Part shown: positions 7,196 to 13,552 of the stretch, piece by piece | Layout: every line of letters begins with the position of its first letter | Position numbering within the stretch: the first letter of the stretch is position 1 | NCBI GenBank assembly: GCA_905214265.1 | Contig: CAJMLQ010000047.1 | Coordinates: forward strand, 1 to 19,516 | Source of the DNA: an uncultured bacterium | GTDB taxonomy: Bacteria; Bacillota; Clostridia; Oscillospirales; Ruminococcaceae | Reading direction: 5' to 3' | DNA: 19,516 nucleotides | Notes under the pieces: generated by a model | The model's input: only the letters and a program-made list of their open reading frames with translations | What the model was told of the DNA's origin: nothing | The model's database searches: none | Made by a program: the position numbers and the translations under genes

Positions 7196-8233
7196 CTACG
7201 CCAGCCGGACCGCCTGAAGCTGCGCCTTAACGCAGAGCTCGGCGGCTTTGAAAATATGGGCCTGGGTCATGGCCGTCTCGGTTCCATTCAGAGAATCCCG
7301 AATCATCTGTCCGAAAAACGGGAAACCCACCGTGCCGCCCACAGCAAAGTGGTGCTCCCCGGAGCTGTCCACCAGGAAAACATGGTCCCCGGAGTGGTCC
7401 GCCGCGACATTGACGAATTTACGCAGCTCGATGTAGCCCTTGGTGCCCAGAAGAATCGTCCGGCCGTCACCCCAGGTGGACAACCCGTCGGGCGTGAACC
7501 AGTCTACTCGGAAGTAGTTGGTAGCCCCGTTGTCCGCCGTCAGCATGGCGTCGCCGAAGTCGTCCAGCTCCGGTGTCTCCGGATGGGCGTAGTTGGCAAT
7601 CTGGCTCCGGGTGACCTCCGCGTCCTGTGCGCCGGTAAAATGGAGAAACTGTTCGATCTGATGGCTCCCGATGTCGCAGAGAATGCCGCCGTACTTGCTG
7701 CGGTCAAAAAACCAGGCGGGACGGCTTTCCGGGGTCAAACGGTGGGGTCCCAACCCCAGGACCTGGATCACCCGGCCGATGGCCCCGCTACGGACCAGCT
7801 CATCCGCATAGACGGCGCTCTCTGAATGAAGGCGCTCGCTGAAGTAGCAGAAGTACCGCCGTCCGGTCCGGGCGCAGGCTGCCTTGGCCGCCTCCAGCTG
7901 GGCGAGGGTGGTCAGGGGGGTCTTATCGGTGAAGTAGTCCTTGCCGCTCTCCATCACCCGGATCCCCAGGGCGCACCGCTCGCTGGGAATGGCCGCAGCC
8001 GCCACCATCCGCACCTCCGGATCGGCGAGGATCTCCGCTTCGCTCCTGGCAGGGCGAGACTGGGGAAATTTAGATCGGAAGGCATCCATCTTGGCGGGAT
8101 CCGGATCCCAAACCCATTTGAGGGTGGCGCCCGCTTCCAAAAGGCTGCTGGTCATACCGTAGATGTGCCCATGCTCTAATCCAACTGCCCCAAAGACGTA
8201 TTCGCCCGGGGTCAATTTTGGTTCCGTATTCAA
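7196..8233 (-). CDS. Gfo/Idh/MocA-family oxidoreductase with DKTP motif, TTG start
   Basis: A 345-residue dehydrogenase. EYVFGAVGLEHGHIYGM at 11-27 opens the Rossmann fold, and DKTPLTT at 103-109 replaces the common EKP while keeping the lysine, as in one branch of the family. GGILCDIGSHQIEQFL is the usual substrate-side helix with a conserved His. The start is TTG 8233: AGGAGG (8246-8241) lies seven bases before it. An in-frame ATG at 8266 is excluded because it falls inside the TATAAT of the promoter, so no transcript could include it. It is followed after 32 bp by a second family member, so the two may act in sequence on one compound or form a redox pair. The ROK gene ends 83 bp upstream on the same strand and may read through. 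Substrate unknown. Confidence 0.86.
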   Translation of the reverse strand: MNTEPKLTPGEYVFGAVGLEHGHIYGMTSSLLEAGATLKWVWDPDPAKMDAFRSKFPQSRPARSEAEILADPEVRMVAAAAIPSERCALGIRVMESGKDYFTDKTPLTTLAQLEAAKAACARTGRRYFCYFSERLHSESAVYADELVRSGAIGRVIQVLGLGPHRLTPESRPAWFFDRSKYGGILCDIGSHQIEQFLHFTGAQDAEVTRSQIANYAHPETPELDDFGDAMLTADNGATNYFRVDWFTPDGLSTWGDGRTILLGTKGYIELRKFVNVAADHSGDHVFLVDSSGEHHFAVGGTVGFPFFGQMIRDSLNGTETAMTQAHIFKAAELCVKAQLQAVRLA

Positions 8234-8240
8234 TGAAGCG

Positions 8241-8246
8241 CCTCCT
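8241..8246 (-). promoter_or_regulatory. AGGAGG ribosome binding site that fixes a TTG start
   Basis: A perfect AGGAGG on the minus strand, seven bases before TTG 8233. It is the only strong Shine-Dalgarno in the region and decides the start of the Gfo/Idh gene. Confidence 0.8.
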
Positions 8247-8264
8247 GTCGTGACGGTTTTCTTC

Positions 8265-8293
8265 ATTATAGTACGGTTTTCCCTCTATGTATA
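8265..8293 (-). promoter_or_regulatory. Promoter of the Gfo/Idh pair
   Basis: On the minus strand, TATACA (8293-8288), a 17-bp spacer and a perfect TATAAT (8270-8265). Transcription should start near 8258, about 25 nt before the TTG start, leaving room for the AGGAGG. Confidence 0.75.
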
Positions 8294-8298
8294 GGGAA
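8279..8298. promoter_or_regulatory. Inverted repeat overlapping the -35 box
   Basis: TTCCCT (8279-8284) and AGGGAA (8293-8298) are separated by 8 bp and cover the -35 box of the Gfo/Idh promoter, a typical repressor position. It does not resemble the TTTTGTAAAT repeat next to the ROK gene, so another regulator would be needed. Confidence 0.45.
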
Positions 8299-8348
8299 TT
8301 TTTGCTCAAATACATGCGAATCTTGCGCTTTTTGAAAACCGCAGGGTC

Positions 8349-9542
8349 TCATTCCGAAAAAAGCTCTTCATAGAGGAACTCGCCGTCGAAAATCTTTTTG
8401 AGCACCGTCACCGCTGCACCGTAGACCGGCGCCATCCGGCCGAAGGAGGATCGCAGGATCCGCAGCCCAGCAAATCGACCCGCCAGAATCCGCTGATTCA
8501 CCATCTCCTCCAGCCAGCGCAGCTGCCCGTCGCTCAACGCCGCACCGTCGTGCCCGATAAGGAGAAGTTCCGGGTCAAAGAGGTTGCAGAAGCTGACCAG
8601 CGCAGTCGCCAGTTCGCCGCAGATTTCTTCCAGCAGCGCTCCAGCTGCCTGGTCCTGCTCGCTCAGGCAGCAGACCTCCTCCACGGTGGTAAAGGGCCGG
8701 CCAAGCCGCCTGGAAAACCGCTCCAGCACCCGCGGCACGCTGACGAAGGTCTCTAGACATCCCCGGTTCCCGCAGTGGCAGAGCTCACCGCTGCTGTCGA
8801 TGACCACGTGGCCCAGCTCCCCGGAAAAACCCCGGGTCCCTTCGAAAAGCTTGTCGTCCAGAACAATGCCCGCACCAATGCCATTGGTGATGCCCACATA
8901 GGCAAAATTCCGGACATTCTGTCCCAAGCCATAATATTTCTCCGCCAGTGCTGCAGCATTCATATCGTTCTGCAGGAAAACCGGCAGCCCGAGGCGTTGG
9001 GACAGCAGCTTCGCCAGCGCAAAATTCCGTATCCCGAAAAAGTTCGGGGGATTCAGGATCACGCCTCCCCGGATGTCCAGCGGTCCCACCGCCGCAATCC
9101 CCACGCCGGAAACCGGCCGGCCCGCGTCTGCCAGCAGGCGTTGGCATAGCCAGGTCAGCTTCTCCAAGATTGTATCCGCCGTCTCCCGCCCTGCAAACCG
9201 GAATTCACGCTGGGCCAATTCCTTCAGTTCAGGAGTCACCGCTACACCCTGGCACCCATCCCGGGAAAGCCAGATTCCTAATACGCAAGGCGCGCCGCCG
9301 GACAGTTGCAGCGCCATCTGCTTCCGTCCGGCACCCGTCCGGCCGTTGTTGAGAGGGACGGTTTCCTGGACCACACGGTGAGCGATCAGGTCTGCGGTGA
9401 TATTCGTGACCGTCATCTTGGCAAGACCTGTCCTCCGGGTGATTTCCGTCCGGGACAGTCCCGGAACCGTACAGAGCAGCCGCAACACCAACAGCCGGTT
9501 CATCCGCTTTGTCGCCTCTCCGTTAATCCCTTTTTCCTTCAT
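8349..9542 (-). CDS. ROK-family transcriptional repressor (NagC/XylR type)
   Basis: A 397-residue regulator. Residues about 12-60 are a winged helix-turn-helix (LSRTEITRRTGLAKMTVTN at 29-47), followed by GRTGAGRK at 67-74, the usual linker of ROK repressors. The rest is a ROK sugar-binding domain: QNDMNAAA at 191-198, GITNGIGAGIV at 217-227, then GELGHVV at 241-247 and CHCGNRGCLE at 255-264, whose His and Cys residues bind zinc. ATG 9542 is chosen because GGAGG lies about 11 bases upstream; a GTG three codons earlier is too close to it. The gene diverges from the kinase-isomerase-aldolase operon across a shared operator. It should respond to a free sugar or sugar phosphate of that route and repress itself too. 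Regulation is inferred from layout. Confidence 0.92.
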   Translation of the reverse strand: MKEKGINGEATKRMNRLLVLRLLCTVPGLSRTEITRRTGLAKMTVTNITADLIAHRVVQETVPLNNGRTGAGRKQMALQLSGGAPCVLGIWLSRDGCQGVAVTPELKELAQREFRFAGRETADTILEKLTWLCQRLLADAGRPVSGVGIAAVGPLDIRGGVILNPPNFFGIRNFALAKLLSQRLGLPVFLQNDMNAAALAEKYYGLGQNVRNFAYVGITNGIGAGIVLDDKLFEGTRGFSGELGHVVIDSSGELCHCGNRGCLETFVSVPRVLERFSRRLGRPFTTVEEVCCLSEQDQAAGALLEEICGELATALVSFCNLFDPELLLIGHDGAALSDGQLRWLEEMVNQRILAGRFAGLRILRSSFGRMAPVYGAAVTVLKKIFDGEFLYEELFSE

Positions 9543-9575
9543 TTCCGCCACATCCTCCAGGTTTTTTCATTATTA

Positions 9576-9604
9576 AGCATACCACACGGGAAATATTTTG
9601 TAAA
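9576..9604 (-). promoter_or_regulatory. Promoter of the ROK regulator gene
   Basis: Minus-strand TTTACA (9604-9599), a 17-bp spacer and TATGCT (9581-9576) preceded by TGG, an extended -10. The -35 box is the left arm of the 9596-9618 inverted repeat. Confidence 0.7.
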
Positions 9605-9618
9605 TCCTATTTACAAAA
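9596..9618. promoter_or_regulatory. Shared ROK operator covering both divergent -35 boxes
   Basis: TTTTGTAAAT (9596-9605), CCT, ATTTACAAAA (9609-9618): a perfect inverted repeat with 10-base arms. Each arm contains the TTTACA -35 box of one of the two divergent promoters. AT-rich arms around a short centre are usual for NagC/Mlc/XylR-type sites. The ROK gene alongside is the likely binder. Confidence 0.75.
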
Positions 9619-9638
9619 ATTTCAATCCCTGCTATACT
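9610..9638 (+). promoter_or_regulatory. Promoter of the kinase-isomerase-aldolase operon
   Basis: TTTACA (9610-9615), a 17-bp spacer and TATACT (9633-9638) with a TGC just before it (extended -10). The start should be near 9645, giving about 34 nt of leader before ATG 9679. Confidence 0.78.
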
Positions 9639-9678
9639 AGTATTTATAAATTAAATATACAAATAAGGAGAGAATGGT

Positions 9679-10623
9679 ATGAAACGGATTCTCTGCATCG
9701 GAAGCGTTACCACCGACATCATCGTTTCCCCTGTAGACAGCCTTCCCGCACCGGGGACCCTCCAGGCGGTTCAGAACACCGCCTCCTTTGTAGGTGGATG
9801 TGCCTCCAATGCCGCCATCGACCTAGCTCGGCTGGGCGTGCCGGTAACTCTGAGCTGTCTGGTGGGAGAAGACAGCTTCGGCAGCTTCGTCCTGGAACAG
9901 GTCCGCGCCTCGGGAGCCGACGTCAGCGGCGTATCCAGAAGTGCTGCTGTCCCCACCACCAGTTCGGTAGTCTGTGTCGGTTCCGACGGGGAGCGGAGCT
10001 TTCTCTACAATCCTGGCTCCACCTCCCGCTTCACCCGGGAGGACATCCCGGAGACGGTACTGGAACAGGCAGATCTCGTCTTTGTGGCCGGAGCCATGCT
10101 CCTGACGGCCTTCGATGGGCAGCCCTGTCGGGATTTTCTCGCTCACGCCCGAGAGCTGGGCAAATTTACGGTCATGGACACCGCCTGGGATTTTGAGGGC
10201 AAGTGGCTGCCGAAGGTTGCGCCCAGTCTGCCCATGCTGGACCTGTTCATGCCCAGCTATGAGGAGGCCGCCCACCTGTCCGGCAAAAAGGACCCGGCGG
10301 AAATGGCAGATTTCTTCCAGGAGCTGGGAGCAAAGAGCGTCATCATCAAGCTAGGGAAGGACGGCGCTTATTTCCGGGAGCCCGGAGGTGCGTCCTACAC
10401 TCTTCCCACTTACCGCCAAATCAAGCCGGTGGACACTACCGGGGCAGGGGACTCTTTCTGCGCCGGGTTCCTCTGCGGGCTTGCCCAAGGCTGGGACTAC
10501 CACCGGAGCGGCGCTTTTGCTAATGCGGTGGGGGCCCACTGCATTATGGCGGTGGGCGCTTCCACCGGCATCCGGCCCATCGCTGATATCCTGCGCTTTA
10601 TGGAAGAAACACCCTTGGCATAA
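9679..10623 (+). CDS. PfkB-family carbohydrate kinase of the lyxose-isomerase operon
   Basis: A 314-residue cytoplasmic sugar kinase. KRILCIGSVTTDIIV at 2-16 is the first strand, with Asp13 a usual sugar-binding residue. FVGGCASNAAIDLARLG at 37-53 is the first PfkB signature and VDTTGAGDSFCAGF at 251-264 the second, with GAGD at 255-258 and Asp258 as catalytic base. AAGGAGAG precedes ATG 9679 at a normal distance. It is the first gene of the ROK-controlled operon, 19 bp before the isomerase gene. With a D-lyxose isomerase and a DHAP-forming aldolase, the likely substrate is a ketose (D-xylulose or D-fructose) phosphorylated at C1, but the C1 position is inference. It differs clearly from the other PfkB protein in this window, so the two are not a recent duplication. 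Confidence 0.88.
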   Translation: MKRILCIGSVTTDIIVSPVDSLPAPGTLQAVQNTASFVGGCASNAAIDLARLGVPVTLSCLVGEDSFGSFVLEQVRASGADVSGVSRSAAVPTTSSVVCVGSDGERSFLYNPGSTSRFTREDIPETVLEQADLVFVAGAMLLTAFDGQPCRDFLAHARELGKFTVMDTAWDFEGKWLPKVAPSLPMLDLFMPSYEEAAHLSGKKDPAEMADFFQELGAKSVIIKLGKDGAYFREPGGASYTLPTYRQIKPVDTTGAGDSFCAGFLCGLAQGWDYHRSGAFANAVGAHCIMAVGASTGIRPIADILRFMEETPLA

Positions 10624-10642
10624 TAGAAAGGAAGGACACCCT

Positions 10643-11194
10643 ATGCTCAGCAAAACTACTTATGAAGACGCCCGCCGCCGGGCGCTGGACCTTTATGAAA
10701 AAGCAGGCATCATTCTGACGCCTGCTGAAAAGGAAAATCTGGAGGTCGCGGACTTTGGCCTTGGCGAGCTGAACCGGACCGGCCTGCAGCTGATCACCTA
10801 TGTCAACACCCAGCGCTGCTGCGCCAAGGAAATGGCCCTGTTCCCCGGTCAGACCTGCCCGGAGCACACCCACAAGCCCCTGCCCGAAGCGGGCTATCCG
10901 GGCAAGGAGGAAACTTTTCGCTGCCGCTATGGCGCCGTTTATCTCTACGTTGCCGGTGAGTCTGCAGCGGTTCCCGCCTGCGCCGCCCCCGAGGGAAGCG
11001 AAGCCTTTTACACCGTCTGGCACGAGGTCGTGCTTCGCCCGGGTGAACAGTACACCATGGAACCGGACACTCTCCACTGGTTCCAGGCCGGTCCGGAGGG
11101 CGCGGTGATCTCGGAATTCAGCACCCGGAGCTTTGACGAGTACGACATTTTTACCGACCCCCGCATCCAACGGATTCCGGTGGTTGAAGGCTGA
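10643..11194 (+). CDS. D-lyxose ketol-isomerase family cupin
   Basis: A 183-residue protein with the sequence pattern of the D-lyxose isomerase family, which interconverts D-lyxose and D-xylulose and usually also D-mannose and D-fructose. FPGQTCPEHTHKPL at 67-80 supplies metal ligands His75 and His77, GKEETFRCRYGAVYLYV at 87-103 a glutamate ligand (Glu89 or Glu90), and DTLHWFQAG at 142-150 His145. STRSFDEYDIFTDPRI at 160-175 is the usual family ending. ATG 10643 follows AAGGAAGG; the frame is open further upstream but only in the antisense shadow of the kinase. It sits between kinase (19 bp) and aldolase (14 bp) in one operon, which fits a ketose-forming first step. Manganese is the usual metal of the family; nothing here distinguishes lyxose from mannose as the natural substrate. 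Confidence 0.9.
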   Translation: MLSKTTYEDARRRALDLYEKAGIILTPAEKENLEVADFGLGELNRTGLQLITYVNTQRCCAKEMALFPGQTCPEHTHKPLPEAGYPGKEETFRCRYGAVYLYVAGESAAVPACAAPEGSEAFYTVWHEVVLRPGEQYTMEPDTLHWFQAGPEGAVISEFSTRSFDEYDIFTDPRIQRIPVVEG

Positions 11195-11208
11195 TCGGAG
11201 GGATTTTT

Positions 11209-12039
11209 ATGCTGGCAAATCTGAATGATGTACTTCCCCGCGCCAAGCGGAAAGGCTATGCCGTGGGCCTGTTCAACACGGTTAATCTGGAGATGGCCCG
11301 GGGCGTCCTGGCTGCCGCTGAGGAGTCCCGCTCTCCGGTCATTATCGGCACGGCGGAGATTTTGTTGCCCGCCGCCTCCCTGGAGGAGTTGGCCTGCCTC
11401 CTCCTTCCCCTGGCCCAAAAAGCGACAGTGCCGGTGGTGGTGCATTTTGACCACGGCCTTACGGAGGAAAAGACCCGCTTGGCCATGGATCTGGGCTTCA
11501 CCTCCATCATGTACGATTGCTCCACTCTCGGATTTGAAGAGAACTGCCGGGCCGTAGCTGCTATGGTGCAGGAGGCCCACGCCCGGGGTGTCAGCGTAGA
11601 GGCCGAGCTGGGCCACGTGGGCGCCAACGCCGGTGAGGGCGATTATTCGGTGTACACGGATCCTGACGAGGCCAAGGCCTTTGCGGAGGCTACCGGTGCG
11701 GACGCGCTGGCTGTGGCCATCGGCACCGCCCACGGCGCTTACCGTGCAGCTCCCAAACTGGATCTCCAACGCCTCCGCATCATTGCGGAAAAGGTCTCCG
11801 TTCCCTTGGTCATGCACGGCGGTTCCGGCCTCTCCGACGCGGACTTCCAAAACGCTATCCGCAGCGGAATGGCCAAAGTCAACATCTTTACCGACTTAAA
11901 CTGTGCCTGTGCCAAGGCCGCCCACGACTTTTACCAGCCGGGGTGCGGTATGACTGACCTGATCCCCCATCTGACCGAGGCGGTAAAGGCCGCTACCTTG
12001 AAAAAAATGCGGTTGTTTGGCTGCATGGGCCGCGCCTGA
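11209..12039 (+). CDS. Class II aldolase of the lyxose-isomerase operon
   Basis: A 276-residue zinc aldolase. HFDHG at 79-83 gives catalytic Asp81 and zinc His82, EAELGHVG at 131-138 is the central motif, GTAHG at 172-176 carries zinc His175, MHGGSGL at 202-208 zinc His203, and KVNIFTDL at 223-230 lies at the phosphate site. GGAGGG precedes ATG 11209, 14 bp after the isomerase stop. It is the same length as the region-A aldolase and has the same motif spacing, but differs in much of the rest, including CACAKAAHDFYQPG near the C-terminus. As last gene of the operon it should split the kinase product to DHAP and an aldehyde (glycolaldehyde from a pentulose-1-phosphate, glyceraldehyde from fructose-1-phosphate). 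Substrate choice is inferred. An intrinsic terminator follows. Confidence 0.88.
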   Translation: MLANLNDVLPRAKRKGYAVGLFNTVNLEMARGVLAAAEESRSPVIIGTAEILLPAASLEELACLLLPLAQKATVPVVVHFDHGLTEEKTRLAMDLGFTSIMYDCSTLGFEENCRAVAAMVQEAHARGVSVEAELGHVGANAGEGDYSVYTDPDEAKAFAEATGADALAVAIGTAHGAYRAAPKLDLQRLRIIAEKVSVPLVMHGGSGLSDADFQNAIRSGMAKVNIFTDLNCACAKAAHDFYQPGCGMTDLIPHLTEAVKAATLKKMRLFGCMGRA

Positions 12040-12077
12040 TCCCCTGCAGAACAGCCGTTTTTAACTACGGCCCTTGT

Positions 12078-12113
12078 CCGTCCAGGATTTCAACGATCCT
12101 GGGCGGCTTTTTT
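12078..12113 (+). terminator. Intrinsic terminator after the ROK-controlled operon
   Basis: Arms 12078-12088 and 12096-12106 pair over 11 bp (one T-G wobble) around a 7-base loop, followed by C and a run of T at 12108-12113. It lies 38 bp after the aldolase stop. Confidence 0.85.
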
Positions 12114-12261
12114 AATGCATTTATCTTTTTCGAACACGATTTCCTATTTTTTTGTTATTTTTTTCAGAATAAATTTTATTAGTTATTTGTTTATAGTAAA
12201 TAGATTAATCTTAGAAAAAATAAAATATTATGAAATATGCCAATTATTTTTCAAAAACCTA
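12114..12261. other. AT-rich intergenic stretch
   Basis: Very AT-rich DNA between the aldolase terminator and the LacI promoter. I see no gene here: short open frames lack a ribosome binding site. The only structure is a small palindrome, AGATTAATCT at 12202-12211. It may help promoter function as an UP-like region. Confidence 0.5.
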
Positions 12262-12290
12262 TTGACATATTAAAACACGTGTGCTATTTT
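12262..12290 (+). promoter_or_regulatory. Promoter of the LacI-type regulator gene
   Basis: A perfect TTGACA (12262-12267), a 17-bp spacer and TATTTT (12285-12290) with TGC before it as an extended -10. The operator ACACGTGT lies inside the spacer, so autorepression is likely. Confidence 0.72.
12275..12282. promoter_or_regulatory. LacI operator candidate 1 (ACACGTGT)
   Basis: A perfect 8-bp palindrome with a central CG, as LacI/GalR-family operators have, within the spacer of the regulator's own promoter. The same octamer, followed in both cases by NCT, recurs at 13501-13508. Confidence 0.65.
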
Positions 12291-12323
12291 AAAACTATAG
12301 AGAGTAGCAGGGAGGAACCGCCT

Positions 12324-13349
12324 ATGCCAAACGTCACCATTAAAGATATTGCACAGGCTGCCGGCGTAACGCATCCCACCGTATCCAAAGCGCTGAACAA
12401 TGCACCCGGCGTCCGTGCCGAAACGCGGCAGCGCATTTTAGAGCTGGCCGAACAGATGAACTACATCCCCAACGTGGCTGCCAAACGGCTGGCCAAGCAG
12501 AAAAACCGCAGCCTCGGCTTTATCTGGCCGCAGATAGAGGGCTTGTTTTTCTACCATCTGTGCAGCGACCTCCAGCAGGAAGCCGTCCGCCGGAACATTG
12601 ATGTAGTCGTTTCCATGTCGGAACCAACCAAGGCGCTGCGCACCTTTCATGAGCACTTTATCGATTTTACATTGGCGTGGTTCTTCCCCCAGTGGGTGCC
12701 GGGTGTGGAATTTATCAAGGAACGGGAGCTCTATGAGGGCGAAATGATGATCATCGGCGGCGGGCGGATGGAACAGGCCCACCGGGTAGCCATCGACCGC
12801 GCAAAGGGCATTTATGACGCCGTTCAATACCTTCATAAAATCGGACACCGGAGGGTGGCCTATATCGGCGAGCCGGGACAGAAAAGCGACGGCTTCATCC
12901 GGGCCCTGCTGGATGCAGGCATGGAGCATCACAAGAGCCGCCTGATCCTGGCTGACACGGATTACTATGACCAAGGAGCCGCCGTCAACCGGGCCGAGAT
13001 CACGGAGAAGTTCACCCGGCTGTGGCAGAGCGAACAGCGGCCCACCGCCCTGATCCTCGACTCCCAGAATACTGCCTTCGGGCTGATCAACTGCCTGCAC
13101 GAACTGCGGATCTCCATCCCTGAGGATCTGTCCATCGTCAGCTACGACGACATTCCGGAATTGTCGATCTATCAGGTCCCACTGACCACCTGCGGACCTT
13201 CTATTTCAGAAATCGTTCGCACGGTATTGGACTTTTACGAGGATTTTTATCAGGGACGGCTTCCGGAGCAGCCTTTCTGCAAAACGATTGTACCCAAGCT
13301 GGTGATCCGGGACTCTACCCGGCCGTTCTCCAACGGTGAAAAAAGTTGA
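12324..13349 (+). CDS. LacI-family transcriptional regulator
   Basis: A 341-residue regulator. Residues 4-26 are the LacI helix-turn-helix (VTIKDIAQAAGV then THPTVSKALNN), followed by the hinge NYIPNVAAKRLAKQK at 46-60. The remainder is a periplasmic-binding-protein-like effector domain (SLGFIWP at 63-69, IGHRRVAYIGEPG in the middle, LSIVSYDDIPEL and TTCGPSISEIV towards the end), lacking a signal peptide as expected. The in-frame upstream extension is rejected: GGAGG lies just before ATG 12324 and the promoter covers the upstream codons. It stands ahead of the Gfo/Idh-esterase-NagB operon on the same strand, 203 bp away. Two ACACGTGT sites mark the likely targets. Effector unknown; the domain lacks a match I can name. 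Confidence 0.92.
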   Translation: MPNVTIKDIAQAAGVTHPTVSKALNNAPGVRAETRQRILELAEQMNYIPNVAAKRLAKQKNRSLGFIWPQIEGLFFYHLCSDLQQEAVRRNIDVVVSMSEPTKALRTFHEHFIDFTLAWFFPQWVPGVEFIKERELYEGEMMIIGGGRMEQAHRVAIDRAKGIYDAVQYLHKIGHRRVAYIGEPGQKSDGFIRALLDAGMEHHKSRLILADTDYYDQGAAVNRAEITEKFTRLWQSEQRPTALILDSQNTAFGLINCLHELRISIPEDLSIVSYDDIPELSIYQVPLTTCGPSISEIVRTVLDFYEDFYQGRLPEQPFCKTIVPKLVIRDSTRPFSNGEKS

Positions 13350-13493
13350 ATAACATTGAATTCTATTGATTTTTTGATACGTCCGTTGCAGAAACGGGGC
13401 CGGTTTCCCGCTAACAGAGGGCCTATGGGTGTCACTCAAAGCGTAGCGGATTTTAAAAGAAGGCTGGATGGTTTCCGGTTTTTCTTTTCAAAA
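13350..13493. other. Gap between LacI gene and its target operon
   Basis: No credible gene: the short antisense frames ending here are shadows of the LacI gene end. I see no clear intrinsic terminator, only a weak 5-bp hairpin (GAAAC/GTTTC around 13390-13410), so read-through from the LacI gene into the operon is possible. CAAAATTTTG at 13489-13498 is a 10-bp palindrome 2 bp before the second ACACGTGT. Confidence 0.5.
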
Positions 13494-13522
13494 TTTTGTT
13501 ACACGTGTTCTTAAAATATGAT
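13494..13522 (+). promoter_or_regulatory. Probable promoter of the Gfo/Idh-esterase-NagB operon
   Basis: TATGAT at 13517-13522 is the best -10 box; 17 bp upstream is only a weak -35, TTTTGT at 13494-13499. ACACGTGT falls in the spacer, as it does in the LacI promoter. The weak -35 makes this less certain than the other promoters. Confidence 0.5.
13501..13508. promoter_or_regulatory. LacI operator candidate 2 (ACACGTGT)
   Basis: Second copy of the palindromic octamer, about 45 bp before the Gfo/Idh start and followed by TCT as the first copy is followed by GCT. I found only these two copies on reading the window. Confidence 0.65.
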
Positions 13523-13552
13523 CCGGCTGGGCCGGAGAGAGGAGTATTTAGG

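Noticed and set aside
5820..7217. 465-codon open frame on the plus strand
   Set aside because: Shadow of the first Gfo/Idh gene; it also runs across the bidirectional terminator and has no ribosome binding site.
8795..8806. CCACGTGG in the ROK gene (and a similar octamer near 11614) as further LacI sites
   Set aside because: Both differ from ACACGTGT at the outer bases and lie deep inside coding sequence.
9641..9657. Second inverted repeat TATTTA-N5-TAAATA downstream of the ROK-controlled promoter
   Set aside because: Low complexity and unlike the 10-3-10 operator; expected by chance in such AT-rich DNA.
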